64,000 bases of DNA from Shewanella baltica (GTDB lineage Bacteria; Pseudomonadota; Gammaproteobacteria; Enterobacterales; Shewanellaceae). This document shows, in pieces, positions 1-10,950 of the stretch. The stretch's first letter is position 1, and each line of letters opens with the position of its first letter. The notes under the pieces were generated by a model. That model saw only the letters and a list, made by a program, of their open reading frames with translations. It made no database searches and had not been told where the DNA came from. Both the position numbers and the translations under genes were made by a program. The DNA is taken from positions 1,488,001 through 1,552,000 of the forward strand of contig NZ_UGYM01000002.1 in assembly GCF_900456975.1 (NCBI RefSeq), given 5' to 3'.

Positions 1-981
1 CAATTGAGTGGCGTACAAAATAGTGTGCAGCTGACTGAGCAGTTAACGCAGTTATTGCAGCAACAACATGAGCAACAACAGGGCTTAAAAAACGTCCGTC
101 AGCAGCAAAGTGGGCTCACTGAGACATTAAACAGTATAGGAATAAAGCAAAAACAAGAGCTTGGTAAGCTTGAGGGCTTGACTCAAAGCCTGAGCACGTT
201 AAAGTTACGTCGTGAAGGAATAAAAGGCCAAGCCAATAGTCAGCTGGAAGCCTTACAGGAACAGCAAATTGTTCTGTCTGAAATCCTTGGAAACCTGCCC
301 GCGAAGGGCATGCCTGACAAGTGGCAGAGTGATTTAGATCAAATACGGCAGAAAATTGTTCGCTTAGGTGCGATTAACCTTGCGGCTATCGAAGAATTTG
401 AACAGCAAAGTGAGCGAAAATCCTATCTTGATCATCAAGATGACGATTTAAATAAGGGACTGGCGACCTTAGAGGAAGCGATCCGTAAGATAGACAAAGA
501 AACCCGAAGCCGCTTTAAGACGACATTTGACTCAGTCAATGAAGATCTCGGACGCTTATTTCCAAAGGTGTTTGGTGGCGGTCGAGCTTACTTAGCGTTA
601 ACGGACGATGATTTGCTGGAAACCGGCGTCACTATCATGGCGCAGCCGCCAGGTAAGAAGAACAGCACAATCCATCTTCTTTCGGGTGGTGAAAAAGCCT
701 TAACCGCTTTATCATTGGTATTCGCAATTTTTAGGCTGAATCCTGCTCCCTTCTGTATGCTTGACGAAGTGGATGCGCCATTAGACGATGCTAACGTAGA
801 ACGTTTCTGTCGATTACTGAAAGAAATGTCACAGAGCGTACAGTTTATTTATATCAGCCATAACAAAATAACCATGGAAATGGCTGATCAACTTATAGGC
901 GTGACTATGCACGAGCCCGGTGTGTCTCGTATAGTCGCGGTAGACATAGAGCAAGCGGTGGCGATGGCTGACGCTGGATAA
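1..981 (+). CDS. smc: Chromosome partition protein SMC, C-terminal part (5' end outside window)
   Basis: SMC is the ATPase of the bacterial condensin that compacts and segregates the chromosome. The visible 326 codons are open from base 1, so the gene continues upstream. The first ~170 residues are Gln/Glu/Lys-rich coiled coil. The C-terminal ATPase lobe follows, with the ABC signature [13 protein letters not shown] near bases 680-720 and the Walker B/D-loop [18 protein letters not shown] near 757-812. A conserved SHNK (H-loop) lies near 860. The stop is followed after 23 bp by zipA, and this smc-zipA-ligA order is common in Shewanella and relatives. Identification is secure; only the N-terminal half is missing. 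Confidence 0.97.
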   Translation, partial: QLSGVQNSVQLTEQLTQLLQQQHEQQQGLKNVRQQQSGLTETLNSIGIKQKQELGKLEGLTQSLSTLKLRREGIKGQANSQLEALQEQQIVLSEILGNLPAKGMPDKWQSDLDQIRQKIVRLGAINLAAIEEFEQQSERKSYLDHQDDDLNKGLATLEEAIRKIDKETRSRFKTTFDSVNEDLGRLFPKVFGGGRAYLALTDDDLLETGVTIMAQPPGKKNSTIHLLSGGEKALTALSLVFAIFRLNPAPFCMLDEVDAPLDDANVERFCRLLKEMSQSVQFIYISHNKITMEMADQLIGVTMHEPGVSRIVAVDIEQAVAMADAG

Positions 982-1004
982 CTAGAACAAAGACAGGGTA
1001 ACCA

Positions 1005-2099
1005 ATGGAAGATTTGCAACTAGTATTGTTTGTTTTAGGCGCCATAGCCATAGTTGCTGTGCTGGTGCATGGATTTTGGTCTATCAGAAGACAACAACCT
1101 AAGTCATTGAAAGATAGTCCAATGGGCAATTTTTATAAGAAACAGGCAGAGAAAGGTGAGTCGAGCCCTAAGCGAATTGATGCCGAAGGATTTGATGCCG
1201 ACGGTATTGGCGCTGTGCGAGTGCGTAAAGCTGGCGAACTTGCGCCTAACAACGAGACTCCCGCGGCCAATCCTTATTTGAAGCAGGAAGTGAAGCTAGA
1301 GACTAAGCCGCAAGAATTGACATCGCCAGAACTTAAACAAGGGCTTAAACCAGAGCTAAAAGTAGAAGCGAAACACGAGCCTATTCCTGCTCAGCCTGAT
1401 TTTAGCTTGCAGCCACCTGTTGCAAAAGAGCAACACCGTGGTACTAAAGTTTCGCGCCATGAGCCTGTCTTGAGCACACAAGCGAACACTTACACGAATG
1501 TTCACACTAGCACTCCAGCGCCGCAAATGGGTCAATCCCATGCTGCTATCGTGGCGCAAAAAGCCGCAGAGCAAGAACAGGCGCTACGCGCCGCGCCGCA
1601 GCAAACCGCCTTGTTTGAAGAAAATGAACATCAAGCAGACCATCAAGAAGAGGCGTTTGTCGAACAAGCCGCTGAAGATGAATTAGGTGAGCCACGCGAC
1701 GTGCTGGTTTTACATGTGGTCGCAAAAGATGGCCAACAGCTGAACGGCGCCGAACTGCTACCTTGTTTCTTAACCTTGAATTTTAAATATGGCGATATGA
1801 ACATTTTCCATCGCCATGTGGATAATGCAGGCAATGGTAAAGTCTTGTTCTCTATTGCTAACATGCTGAAACCTGGCGTATTTGACCCTGATAACATGGA
1901 GCAGTTCAGTACCCAAGGTGTGGTGTTTTTTATGACTTTACCTTGCTACGGCGATGCCTTAATGAACTTCTCGATTATGCTTAACTCTGCGCGCCAACTC
2001 GCTGAGGAGATCGATGCCGTGGTGCTCGACGGTCAACGTCTGCCTTGGGGTGAGTTTACAAAGCAAGATTATTTACACCGCATTCGCGCTAACGCTTAG
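1005..2099 (+). CDS. zipA: Cell division protein ZipA
   Basis: ZipA anchors FtsZ filaments to the inner membrane at the division septum. The 364-aa product starts with one N-terminal membrane helix (residues ~5-25, no cleaved signal), then a basic patch. A long Pro/Gln/Glu/Lys-rich, low-complexity linker with repeated LKPELK/VEAKHEP-like segments runs over ~60-215. The C-terminal ~140 residues form the FtsZ-binding domain (DVLVLHVVAKDG ... GDMNIFHRH ... PGVFDPDNM). The ATG has an AGGG ribosome-binding site about 7 bases upstream. A strong terminator follows, so it is probably co-transcribed with smc but separated from ligA. Confidence 0.96.
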   Translation: MEDLQLVLFVLGAIAIVAVLVHGFWSIRRQQPKSLKDSPMGNFYKKQAEKGESSPKRIDAEGFDADGIGAVRVRKAGELAPNNETPAANPYLKQEVKLETKPQELTSPELKQGLKPELKVEAKHEPIPAQPDFSLQPPVAKEQHRGTKVSRHEPVLSTQANTYTNVHTSTPAPQMGQSHAAIVAQKAAEQEQALRAAPQQTALFEENEHQADHQEEAFVEQAAEDELGEPRDVLVLHVVAKDGQQLNGAELLPCFLTLNFKYGDMNIFHRHVDNAGNGKVLFSIANMLKPGVFDPDNMEQFSTQGVVFFMTLPCYGDALMNFSIMLNSARQLAEEIDAVVLDGQRLPWGEFTKQDYLHRIRANA

Positions 2100-2131
2100 C
2101 CGACGCCGCAATTTGGCGGTTTATATATTGA

Positions 2132-2160
2132 TGAGGCCGCTAATTGCGGCCTCATTTTTT
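2132..2160 (+). terminator. Rho-independent terminator after zipA
   Basis: A 9-bp perfect stem (TGAGGCCGC/GCGGCCTCA) with a TAATT loop is followed directly by six T residues. It sits 33 bp after the zipA stop and 43 bp before the ligA start, so ligA probably has its own promoter or depends on read-through. Confidence 0.9.
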
Positions 2161-2178
2161 GTGATCTACTTTTTGTGA

Positions 2179-4260
<2,082 letters not shown>

Positions 4261-4341
4261 TTGCTGTGGGTTGAAATAGGCTGTTGGCTTTGGTCTGGCG
4301 TTTTGCATTTACAGTTTAAAAACCACTGAATCGTGAGCATT

Positions 4342-4371
4342 AAATAGCGCCTTGCCCAAGGCGCTATTTTT
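4342..4371 (+). terminator. Terminator after ligA
   Basis: A 13-bp perfect inverted repeat (AAATAGCGCCTTG/CAAGGCGCTATTT) with a 2-base loop ends in a T-rich tail, about 80 bp after the ligA stop. Confidence 0.85.
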
Positions 4372-4488
4372 ATTTGCCGCAGCAAAAATGACGACATGGA
4401 AAGATAGTCTGCTTTGGCTATTGAATTAGTCGCGATTGGCACCATCTCCTTGATATGCTGTTTTAGATTTTGCTAATTGGAAACCTAT

Positions 4489-4986
4489 TTGAATTTCAGT
4501 CACATCACTTGGCTCGATGATAAAGGCCATATTAAACCGCCGATCTTTTTATATGCACTCTTGGCCTATCTTGCGCGCGGTTGGTGCATTTTTATCGCCT
4601 CGCTGACCCAGATGGGTGACCGTTCTGAGTTAGTGCGGATTTTCTACCCTGAAAAGTCAGATTTTTTGCTAGCACTCGGGGCGGGACTTGGCGCGGTTTT
4701 GATTTATCTTGTGGTGATTGCAGAACGTCGCCGTTCGCCTCAATGGTTAAGACCTATTTTTGTGCATTTAAAATGGGGTCTGTGGTTGCTGCTGATGATT
4801 GATGGTGTCTTGCTGGGGCAGCGGCTGAACCATGGTCAGTTCTTGTTCCATTGGAGCCTCGCTTTAGATGCGTTAGTCTTGTTCTGGTCGGGCATTTATC
4901 TCATTAAATCGAAGCGACTCAGTTATTATCTCCGTGACTGGCCAAAAGAAGAGCCAAAAATAGAACAAAAAGAGCTTCAGCCTTAA
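4489..4986 (+). CDS. DUF2919 family inner-membrane protein
   Basis: A 165-aa predicted integral membrane protein with about four hydrophobic segments (IFLYALLAYLARGWCIFIAS, LLALGAGLGAVLIYLVVIA, WGLWLLLMIDGVLL, LALDALVLFWSGIYLI) and a charged C-tail. The N-terminal D-D-K-G-x-I-K-P-P signature is typical of DUF2919, a family of unknown function. No ATG is available. I chose TTG 4489 over TTG 4477 because a TGGA motif lies 7 bases upstream of 4489 and nothing usable precedes 4477. It appears monocistronic. Family assignment is from memory of the motif; no function is proposed. Confidence 0.8.
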   Translation: MNFSHITWLDDKGHIKPPIFLYALLAYLARGWCIFIASLTQMGDRSELVRIFYPEKSDFLLALGAGLGAVLIYLVVIAERRRSPQWLRPIFVHLKWGLWLLLMIDGVLLGQRLNHGQFLFHWSLALDALVLFWSGIYLIKSKRLSYYLRDWPKEEPKIEQKELQP

Positions 4987-5024
4987 GATCCTATCCTATT
5001 GTTATTTAGTCTCTTTATTTAACT

Positions 5025-5069
5025 CTGAGGCGCAGGGCACAAATTAATGTGTCTTATGCCTCAGTTTGA
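5025..5069 (+). terminator. Hairpin, probable terminator of the DUF2919 gene
   Basis: Outer arms CTGAGGC/GCCTCAG enclose a second GGCACA/TGTGTC pairing, about 40 bp after the stop codon. The T-tract is short (TTT), so termination is plausible rather than certain. Confidence 0.5.
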
Positions 5070-5211
5070 TAAGGATTTTTCATTTGTACTCTGCATCGAA
5101 CGCTTTGAATCATCTATAGTTATATGTACTTAGCTTGAATGTGCCCTGTTGGATACGCAGATGAGGTCATCTGTTTATGTCCTGCATCACATTTGAAAGG
5201 AGTCATACTGC

Positions 5212-6417
5212 GTGGCAAAAGTATCTCAAAAAAAATTATCACTATCAGAAATTCAACTTGGCATGAGAGTCAAGTTGCCCTTGTCATGGACGAATCACCC
5301 CTTTTTATTTAACCGCGTTGATATCAGCAGTGCCGCTCAAATCGAAATGATCCGTGGCTTAGGCGTTCCCTATGTGTTTTTGTTATCGGAATCGAATGCC
5401 GAACTGGATATTGTTGAAGAGGACGATGACATTGAAGACGAGATAGCAGTCGAACCCGAACGGGATCTCAAGGCCGATACCCGTAAGGCGATGCGTTTGA
5501 GTCAGAAGCGTTTTCTAATGAATGTGAATAACTCCCGTAATGTGTTTGGCAAAATAGTCAGCGATCCTGAAGGCGCCTATCGATTATCGGCGGCACTGGT
5601 CGAAGACTTGCTAAGCCATTTGCAGGAAGTTGAAACACCGTTCCTTACCTTGGTTGGGATGGATGAGAAAGATGTGAGTGTGACCCAACATGGCGTCTCT
5701 GTGGCTGTGTTGGCAATGATGATAGGTCATGCACTGGATTTAACCCCAAGAGAGTTGCGTGATATCGCTCTTGGCAGTTTGCTGCATGATATTGGTAAGC
5801 TTAAAGTGCCCGATGTCATCCGCCGAAAGCGTGGCGCGCTGACGACACACGAAGCCAGCTATTTGCAAATGCATCCTAATTTTGGTTTTGACATGCTGAA
5901 TCGGTCGGGATTATTCCCTAAAGAGGTGTTGAATGTCATTTTGCATCACCATGAATTTGTTGATGGTTCAGGGTTTCCTGATGGATTGACGGGGCATAAG
6001 ATCCCAATCATTACGCAGATCGTGAGTTTAGCAAATGATTACGATCAGCAACTCAGTGGTCAGCAAGTGACATCTCCTCAAGTGGCATTAGGTTATTTGT
6101 TTAAAAACCGTGCGAGTAAACATTCAGAATCACTGATTTCTGTGTTGGTTAAAATTCTCGGCATTTATCCTCCTGGAACTATAGTAAAGCTCTCCGATGA
6201 CAGTATTGCGAAAGTGATCATGACCACCAAAGAAGTGAGTCAGCCCCAAGTGTGGGCTTGTAAAGAGGACGGGAGTGAAGCATCGCTGCGTTTCTTAAGT
6301 GATGAAGGCGTGACAGTGCAAAAAGCCATCAAAGCGGAAGAATTGTCCGAGGGCGCTATTCGTACCTTGCAAGTCGATAAAGGGGTTAGTTTTTATTTTA
6401 GTTCGCTACAAACTTGA
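5212..6417 (+). CDS. HD-GYP-type phosphohydrolase with N-terminal DUF3391
   Basis: Probable cyclic-di-GMP phosphodiesterase or related HD hydrolase of 401 aa, cytoplasmic. The N-terminal ~100 residues match the DUF3391 layout (LSEIQLGMRVKLPLSW, then an acidic EEDDDIEDE stretch at ~70-80). The HD-GYP domain spans ~130-310, with the metal motif LLHDIGK (~193-199), a downstream HHHE and DGSGFP. The last reads GFP where the canonical motif is GYP. The GTG start has a strong AAAGGAG ribosome-binding site ~10 bases upstream, and no ATG is nearby. It lies alone between noncoding spacers. Function is inferred from the family; activity towards c-di-GMP is not shown by sequence alone. Confidence 0.88.
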   Translation: MAKVSQKKLSLSEIQLGMRVKLPLSWTNHPFLFNRVDISSAAQIEMIRGLGVPYVFLLSESNAELDIVEEDDDIEDEIAVEPERDLKADTRKAMRLSQKRFLMNVNNSRNVFGKIVSDPEGAYRLSAALVEDLLSHLQEVETPFLTLVGMDEKDVSVTQHGVSVAVLAMMIGHALDLTPRELRDIALGSLLHDIGKLKVPDVIRRKRGALTTHEASYLQMHPNFGFDMLNRSGLFPKEVLNVILHHHEFVDGSGFPDGLTGHKIPIITQIVSLANDYDQQLSGQQVTSPQVALGYLFKNRASKHSESLISVLVKILGIYPPGTIVKLSDDSIAKVIMTTKEVSQPQVWACKEDGSEASLRFLSDEGVTVQKAIKAEELSEGAIRTLQVDKGVSFYFSSLQT

Positions 6418-6473
6418 ATCTTATGCGCTAAGTTCCGTATTCTATCCGCTGATATGATTCCCTTAGGGCTAAT

Positions 6474-7337
6474 ATGGCGAATGTAAAAGCAGAAAATGGC
6501 GCAGTAAAATCCAGTGTTGCCTTAGTCGGTTGTGGATGGTTTGGTTTTGCTTTAGCAAAGCAGCTCGTCCATGAGGGCTATAGAGTCACAGGCTGTAAGC
6601 GCAGCGCCGACGAATTATCGGCATTAACTGAGGTCGGGATTGAAGCCTATCCGCTGCAATTGGGTAGCGAAGCACCCTCTGCCCCCGATGCTCAGGCGTT
6701 AAGCGGTTTATTTCAAACCGATTATTTAGTGGTCAATATTCCTCCCCGATTAAAGCGTGGTAACGCCGCGTATCTTGAAGAACTGCAACAACTCATCGCA
6801 TTAACCCAAGGCTGGCAATATCAGCAGATTGTGTTTATCAGCACTACGGGCGTGTATCCGGCCAAAGATAAAGTGATGACCGAAGCCGATGCCTTGGCAG
6901 AATCTAGCGACAGCCAAGTGCTATTAGATGCAGAAGCTTTATTCCAAGTCTTGCCCCATGCCTGTATTGTCCGCTTTGCTGGACTCGTAGGCCCCAAACG
7001 TCATCCTGGACGTTTTCTTGCCGGAAAAACCGATGTCAGTGGCGCCAATGTGGCAGTGAATTTAGTCCACTTAAGTGATTGTGTCAGCGCGGTAAGTCGG
7101 ATTCTCGCGGCAACGGGTTCAGGATTATCAGTGGCACCGATTTACAACCTTTGCGCGCCGACACACCCCACTAAAGCTGAGTTTTATCAAGCCGCCGCCG
7201 AGTCCCTTGGTTTAGTCGCGCCCGAATTTAATCAACAATCCATGCCGAGTAAAGTCATCCAAGGTGACGCAATTGTCACAGATTTAGGCTTTCGATATCA
7301 GTATGCTTCTCCGCTGGATATGCTAGCGGCATGTTGA
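6474..7337 (+). CDS. NAD(P)-binding SDR/epimerase-like protein (YeeZ-like)
   Basis: A 287-aa cytoplasmic protein with an N-terminal Rossmann motif (ALVGCGWFGFALAKQL, ~17-32; GxGxxG class), followed by VVNIPPR and FISTTGVYP (~120-130). These are typical of the atypical extended SDR group that includes E. coli YeeZ. The TxxxY-like element and IVRFAGLVGPKRHPG (~166-180) support a nucleotide-sugar-epimerase fold. The substrate is unknown. The start ATG has a weak ribosome-binding site. It is followed by dsbA after 122 bp, with no sign of functional coupling. Confidence 0.8.
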   Translation: MANVKAENGAVKSSVALVGCGWFGFALAKQLVHEGYRVTGCKRSADELSALTEVGIEAYPLQLGSEAPSAPDAQALSGLFQTDYLVVNIPPRLKRGNAAYLEELQQLIALTQGWQYQQIVFISTTGVYPAKDKVMTEADALAESSDSQVLLDAEALFQVLPHACIVRFAGLVGPKRHPGRFLAGKTDVSGANVAVNLVHLSDCVSAVSRILAATGSGLSVAPIYNLCAPTHPTKAEFYQAAAESLGLVAPEFNQQSMPSKVIQGDAIVTDLGFRYQYASPLDMLAAC

Positions 7338-7459
7338 GAAAGGTTAATTATTGTTAAAGGTAAAAGCCGAACTTTTAGGTTATCTTTGGGTTCCAAGTTT
7401 TGCTTGAGCGAATGTGTCATCCTTATTTAAACCAATGACGAATAAAAAGAGACAATATA

Positions 7460-8080
7460 ATGAGCGTGTTTAATCGAGTTCGACCTATAGCCGCATTGGC
7501 GTGCGGATTAATGTTGAGTGCCAGCTTTGCACTGCAGGCCGCAAGTTTCGAAGAAGGCAAAGATTACGTCACTGTGGCGGGGATTACCGAAGCACAAAAG
7601 CCAGTGCTACGAGAGTTTTTCTCCTATAACTGCCCACATTGCTATAAGCAAGAACCGCTTATGGACCTGACAGTGCAACTGCTCGGCAAAGATGTGGCTT
7701 TTGAGCGTACCCCTGTGGGCGCTGGCCGTCCTGCTTGGGAACTGAGCCAGCTTGCCTACTATGTGGCGCAAAAATTAAAGATGACCAAGCAAACCCATGG
7801 CGCTATTTTCAAGCAAATCCATGAGAAAGGTGAGCAATTTACTGCGCCTGAACAGGTTAAAGCCTTCTTTGTTGCCCAAGGCGCTAAGGTGGATGATGTT
7901 AATGCCGCAATGAATTCCGTCGATGCCAAATTCACCCTAATGAATTATGACTCTCAAGCTGAGCTTGCTGGGATCAAGGGCGTACCCTCATTACTGGTTA
8001 ATGGCCGTTATATGCTGACGTCGACCGCGCACACGCCAGAAGAGTTGGCGGCATTAGTTAAGTTTTTAGCCGCGAAGTAA
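7460..8080 (+). CDS. dsbA: Periplasmic thiol:disulfide oxidoreductase DsbA
   Basis: DsbA introduces disulfide bonds into exported proteins. The 206-aa product has a signal peptide (~1-27, cleavage after ALQA), the thioredoxin-fold active site C58-P-H-C61 in FFSYNCPHCYK, and a cis-proline loop GVPSL (~174). This is the usual DsbA size. Its usual partner DsbB is not in this window. Upstream spacing suggests its own promoter; a terminator-like hairpin follows ~100 bp after the stop. Confidence 0.95.
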   Translation: MSVFNRVRPIAALACGLMLSASFALQAASFEEGKDYVTVAGITEAQKPVLREFFSYNCPHCYKQEPLMDLTVQLLGKDVAFERTPVGAGRPAWELSQLAYYVAQKLKMTKQTHGAIFKQIHEKGEQFTAPEQVKAFFVAQGAKVDDVNAAMNSVDAKFTLMNYDSQAELAGIKGVPSLLVNGRYMLTSTAHTPEELAALVKFLAAK

Positions 8081-8720
8081 CCGCGTTTAATAAATGGAGA
8101 CTAGGTTCATCGCGGCTAACGAATAAGCGCCTTGCGAGCCGCAGTGGGAAACTTATCCCGCTATTCGCTAATCTAGCGTTAATAACCCAGTCTAGGCTGG
8201 GTTATTTTATGCCTGAAATTGAAACAGCAATTGTGAATCAAACTACGCGATAACTATTAAGTGAAATGCTGAAATGAAACGGCTTTGCTACCAGCCTAGC
8301 GCGACTTGGATGAGTGATTTAAATTGCCTATTGATTGAAGAACGAATGCTGATATCTCATCAATCCTCAGCACTGAAAATCCTAAATCAAGTGACGTGCA
8401 GTCAGTCTAAAGTCATCTTTAAGGCTGATTCAACTTCTAAATTTTCCTGCTCAGACAACACGTTATTCCTTTTTCTTGCTTGTTTTTCCGCCTTATCTAC
8501 CTACATCCCACTCATTCTTGTTCGACATTGGTCTAACCTGTTGAAAAAGTTGAAACTGTATCTAAATGTAAAATCATTGTTAACTCGTTGAATTTATTTC
8601 TATTCACTATTAATGGACAGTGTTTTGAATCACGAGTTAGACGAAAGTCGTGATTGTGCTCACACCAGCTGTTGCTAGATTAAACAAGACTTAAAATTAA
8701 AACAGCACAGGGGAGTCACT
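8081..8720. other. 640-bp noncoding gap between dsbA and the symporter genes
   Basis: Holds the dsbA terminator hairpin (8181-8210) and, before it, imperfectly complementary arms around TAACGAATAAGCG and CGCTATTCGCTA. The rest is AT-rich. An open frame at 8274-8591 has no ribosome-binding site, no recognisable domain and implausible composition, so it is not called. The last ~80 bp must carry the promoter for the symporter operon; no clear sigma70 boxes were identified. Confidence 0.6.
8181..8210 (+). terminator. Terminator after dsbA
   Basis: A 10-bp perfect stem (AATAACCCAG/CTGGGTTATT) with a TCTAGG loop and a short T-rich tail, ~100 bp downstream of dsbA. Confidence 0.75.
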
Positions 8721-8987
8721 ATGGGTTTTGAAAACAATGACAAGGCAAAAGGTTATTGGCGCGAGAATATTCGTCTCGTTCTGAGCTTATTAACCATTTG
8801 GGCGGCAGTCTCTTTTGGATGCGGCATTTTATTGGTTGATGTACTCAATGAAGTCCATTTCATGGGATTCAAATTAGGTTTCTGGTTTGCACAGCAGGGA
8901 TCTATGTATGTATTCGTTGCGCTTATTTTTGTCTATGCGGCAAAAGCCAACGCCTTAGATAAAAAATATAACGTACAAGAAGACTAA
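8721..8987 (+). CDS. DUF4212 small subunit of a sodium:solute symporter
   Basis: An 88-aa membrane protein with two hydrophobic helices (~20-40 and ~60-80), the layout of the small partner subunits found next to VC_2705-type symporters (DUF4212). A charged GYWRENIRLV segment precedes the first helix, as is usual in the family. The ribosome-binding site AGGGGAG is strong. The stop is 11 bp before the large subunit start, so the two are translated from one message and probably form a complex in the inner membrane. Confidence 0.88.
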   Translation: MGFENNDKAKGYWRENIRLVLSLLTIWAAVSFGCGILLVDVLNEVHFMGFKLGFWFAQQGSMYVFVALIFVYAAKANALDKKYNVQED

Positions 8988-8998
8988 GGAGCGTTGAG

Positions 8999-10735
8999 AT
9001 GGATGTTCAAACACTAACGTATATTATCGTAGGGCTCTCGTTTGCGCTCTACATTGGGATTGCAATCTGGACCCGAGCGGGTTCAACCAAAGAATTCTAT
9101 GTTGCAGGTGGCGGTGTTCACCCAGTTGTTAACGGTATGGCGACGGCGGCGGACTGGATGTCGGCGGCGTCGTTTATTTCACTAGCAGGTATTGTGTCTT
9201 TCGTCGGTTACGACGGTAGCGTGTACTTAATGGGCTGGACGGGCGGTTACGTATTGTTGGCCCTGTGTATGGCGCCGTATTTACGTAAGTTTGGTAAGTT
9301 CACTGTGCCAGATTTCGTTGGTGAGCGTTATTACTCACAGGCCGCACGCACAGTGGCGGTTATCTGTGCCATCTTTATCTGTTTTACTTACATTGCAGGG
9401 CAAATGCGCGGTGTGGGCGTGGTGTTCTCGCGCTTCTTAGAAGTGGAAGTCGACACGGGCGTGTATATCGGTATGGCAGTCGTGTTCTTCTACGCCGTAC
9501 TCGGTGGTATGAAAGGGATTACTTACACTCAGGTTGCTCAGTACTGTGTATTGATTTTCGCTTTCATGGTGCCAGCCATATTTTTATCTGTGATGATGAC
9601 AGGCCACATTATTCCACAAGTGGGTTTCGGTGCTGAATTGCTCGATGCCGCCGGTAATAATAGTGGTGTTTACTTGCTTGAAAAACTCAACAATGTGTCA
9701 ACTGAACTTGGCTTTGCCCCTTACACCGACGGTTCTAAGAGCATGATTGATGTGTTCTGTATTACTGGCGCATTAATGATGGGTACTGCGGGTTTACCCC
9801 ACGTTATCGTGCGTTTCTTTACTGTACCTAAAGTGAAAGATGCGCGTATCTCTGCGGGTTGGGCGTTAGTGTTCATCGGTATCATGTATACCACAGTACC
9901 TGCGTTGTCAGCGTTCTCTCGCGTCAACATGATTGAAACCATTAACGGTGCTGATTCGCAAGGTGTGGCTTATGAGTCTGCGCCGCAGTGGATTAAAAAC
10001 TGGGAAAAAACCGGCTTAATCAAGTGGAACGACAAAAACGGCGACGGCAAACTTTATTACGCAGCTGGTAAGATGGAAGATCCTGCTAGTAAAAACGAAA
10101 TGAAGATCGATAACGACATCATAGTATTAGCTACGCCAGAAATTGCTAACTTGCCAGCTTGGGTTATCGCCTTGGTTGCAGCGGGTGGTTTAGCGGCGGC
10201 CTTGTCAACTTCTGCGGGTTTGTTGTTGGTGATTTCAACCTCGGTCTCACACGATTTACTCAAGAAAAACTTGATGCCAAATATCTCCGATAAAAAAGAG
10301 CTGATGTTTGCTCGTTTAGCGGCGGGTGTGGGCATTGTGATTGCGGGTTACTTTGGGGTAAATCCACCAGGTTTTGTGGCCGCGGTGGTGGCGTTCGCCT
10401 TCGGGTTAGCAGCATCATCACTGTTCCCTGCGATCATCATGGGTATCTTCTCTAAGACAATGAACAAAGAAGGCGCGATTGCCGGTATGTTAACGGGTCT
10501 ACTGTTTACAGCCAGCTATATCATCTACTTCAAGTTTGTTGACCCAACGGGTAACGTTGCCGCTAACTGGTTCCTCGGTATTTCACCAGAAGGTATCGGT
10601 ATGGTGGGTATGTTAGTGAACTTCGGTGTGGCGGCGTTAGTGAGTCGTGTGACTACGGCAACGCCATTACATGTTCAGGAGATGGTCGAATCGATTCGTT
10701 TCCCTAAAGGTTCGGGTGAAGCGAGCGGTCACTAA
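8999..10735 (+). CDS. Sodium:solute symporter large subunit, VC_2705 family (acetate permease-like)
   Basis: A 578-aa SSS-family transporter with about 13 membrane helices, related to the cation/acetate symporter ActP. The N-terminal motif FYVAGGGVHPVVNGMATAADWMSAASF (~33-60) and later GLAAALSTSAGLLLVISTSVSHDLLKK (~400-425) are characteristic and include the conserved sodium-site region. Between helices, residues ~335-375 form a hydrophilic insert containing NDKNGDGK, resembling an EF-hand loop. Substrate is inferred as acetate or a short carboxylate. It is preceded by the DUF4212 subunit and closed by a terminator. Confidence 0.9.
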   Translation: MDVQTLTYIIVGLSFALYIGIAIWTRAGSTKEFYVAGGGVHPVVNGMATAADWMSAASFISLAGIVSFVGYDGSVYLMGWTGGYVLLALCMAPYLRKFGKFTVPDFVGERYYSQAARTVAVICAIFICFTYIAGQMRGVGVVFSRFLEVEVDTGVYIGMAVVFFYAVLGGMKGITYTQVAQYCVLIFAFMVPAIFLSVMMTGHIIPQVGFGAELLDAAGNNSGVYLLEKLNNVSTELGFAPYTDGSKSMIDVFCITGALMMGTAGLPHVIVRFFTVPKVKDARISAGWALVFIGIMYTTVPALSAFSRVNMIETINGADSQGVAYESAPQWIKNWEKTGLIKWNDKNGDGKLYYAAGKMEDPASKNEMKIDNDIIVLATPEIANLPAWVIALVAAGGLAAALSTSAGLLLVISTSVSHDLLKKNLMPNISDKKELMFARLAAGVGIVIAGYFGVNPPGFVAAVVAFAFGLAASSLFPAIIMGIFSKTMNKEGAIAGMLTGLLFTASYIIYFKFVDPTGNVAANWFLGISPEGIGMVGMLVNFGVAALVSRVTTATPLHVQEMVESIRFPKGSGEASGH

Positions 10736-10766
10736 GCTCATCGCTTAATCATTGCATCAACATAAG

Positions 10767-10790
10767 AGAGCGCTTCGGCGCTCTTTTTTA
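10767..10790 (+). terminator. Terminator after the symporter gene
   Basis: A 7-bp stem AGAGCGC/GCGCTCT with a stable TTCG tetraloop, followed by a run of six T. It separates the two transporter subunits from the downstream regulator/exonuclease pair. Confidence 0.9.
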
Positions 10791-10950
10791 TTGCGCATTT
10801 GGAAAGTATTTTGTCCAGTAGTTGAATGAGTCTATTGAGGAGTTAACGGGAGCATCCTAAGGCTGACTTTAGTCGAATGTAGCGCAGCGACAATGCAGGC
10901 TATAGTGATGACATATAAGTAAAAGTTTCGCCTAACAGAAGGTGTTGCCT

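Noticed and set aside
8274..8591. 105-codon frame between dsbA and the symporter genes
   Set aside because: No ribosome-binding site, no domain, composition unlike neighbours; lies in noncoding DNA.
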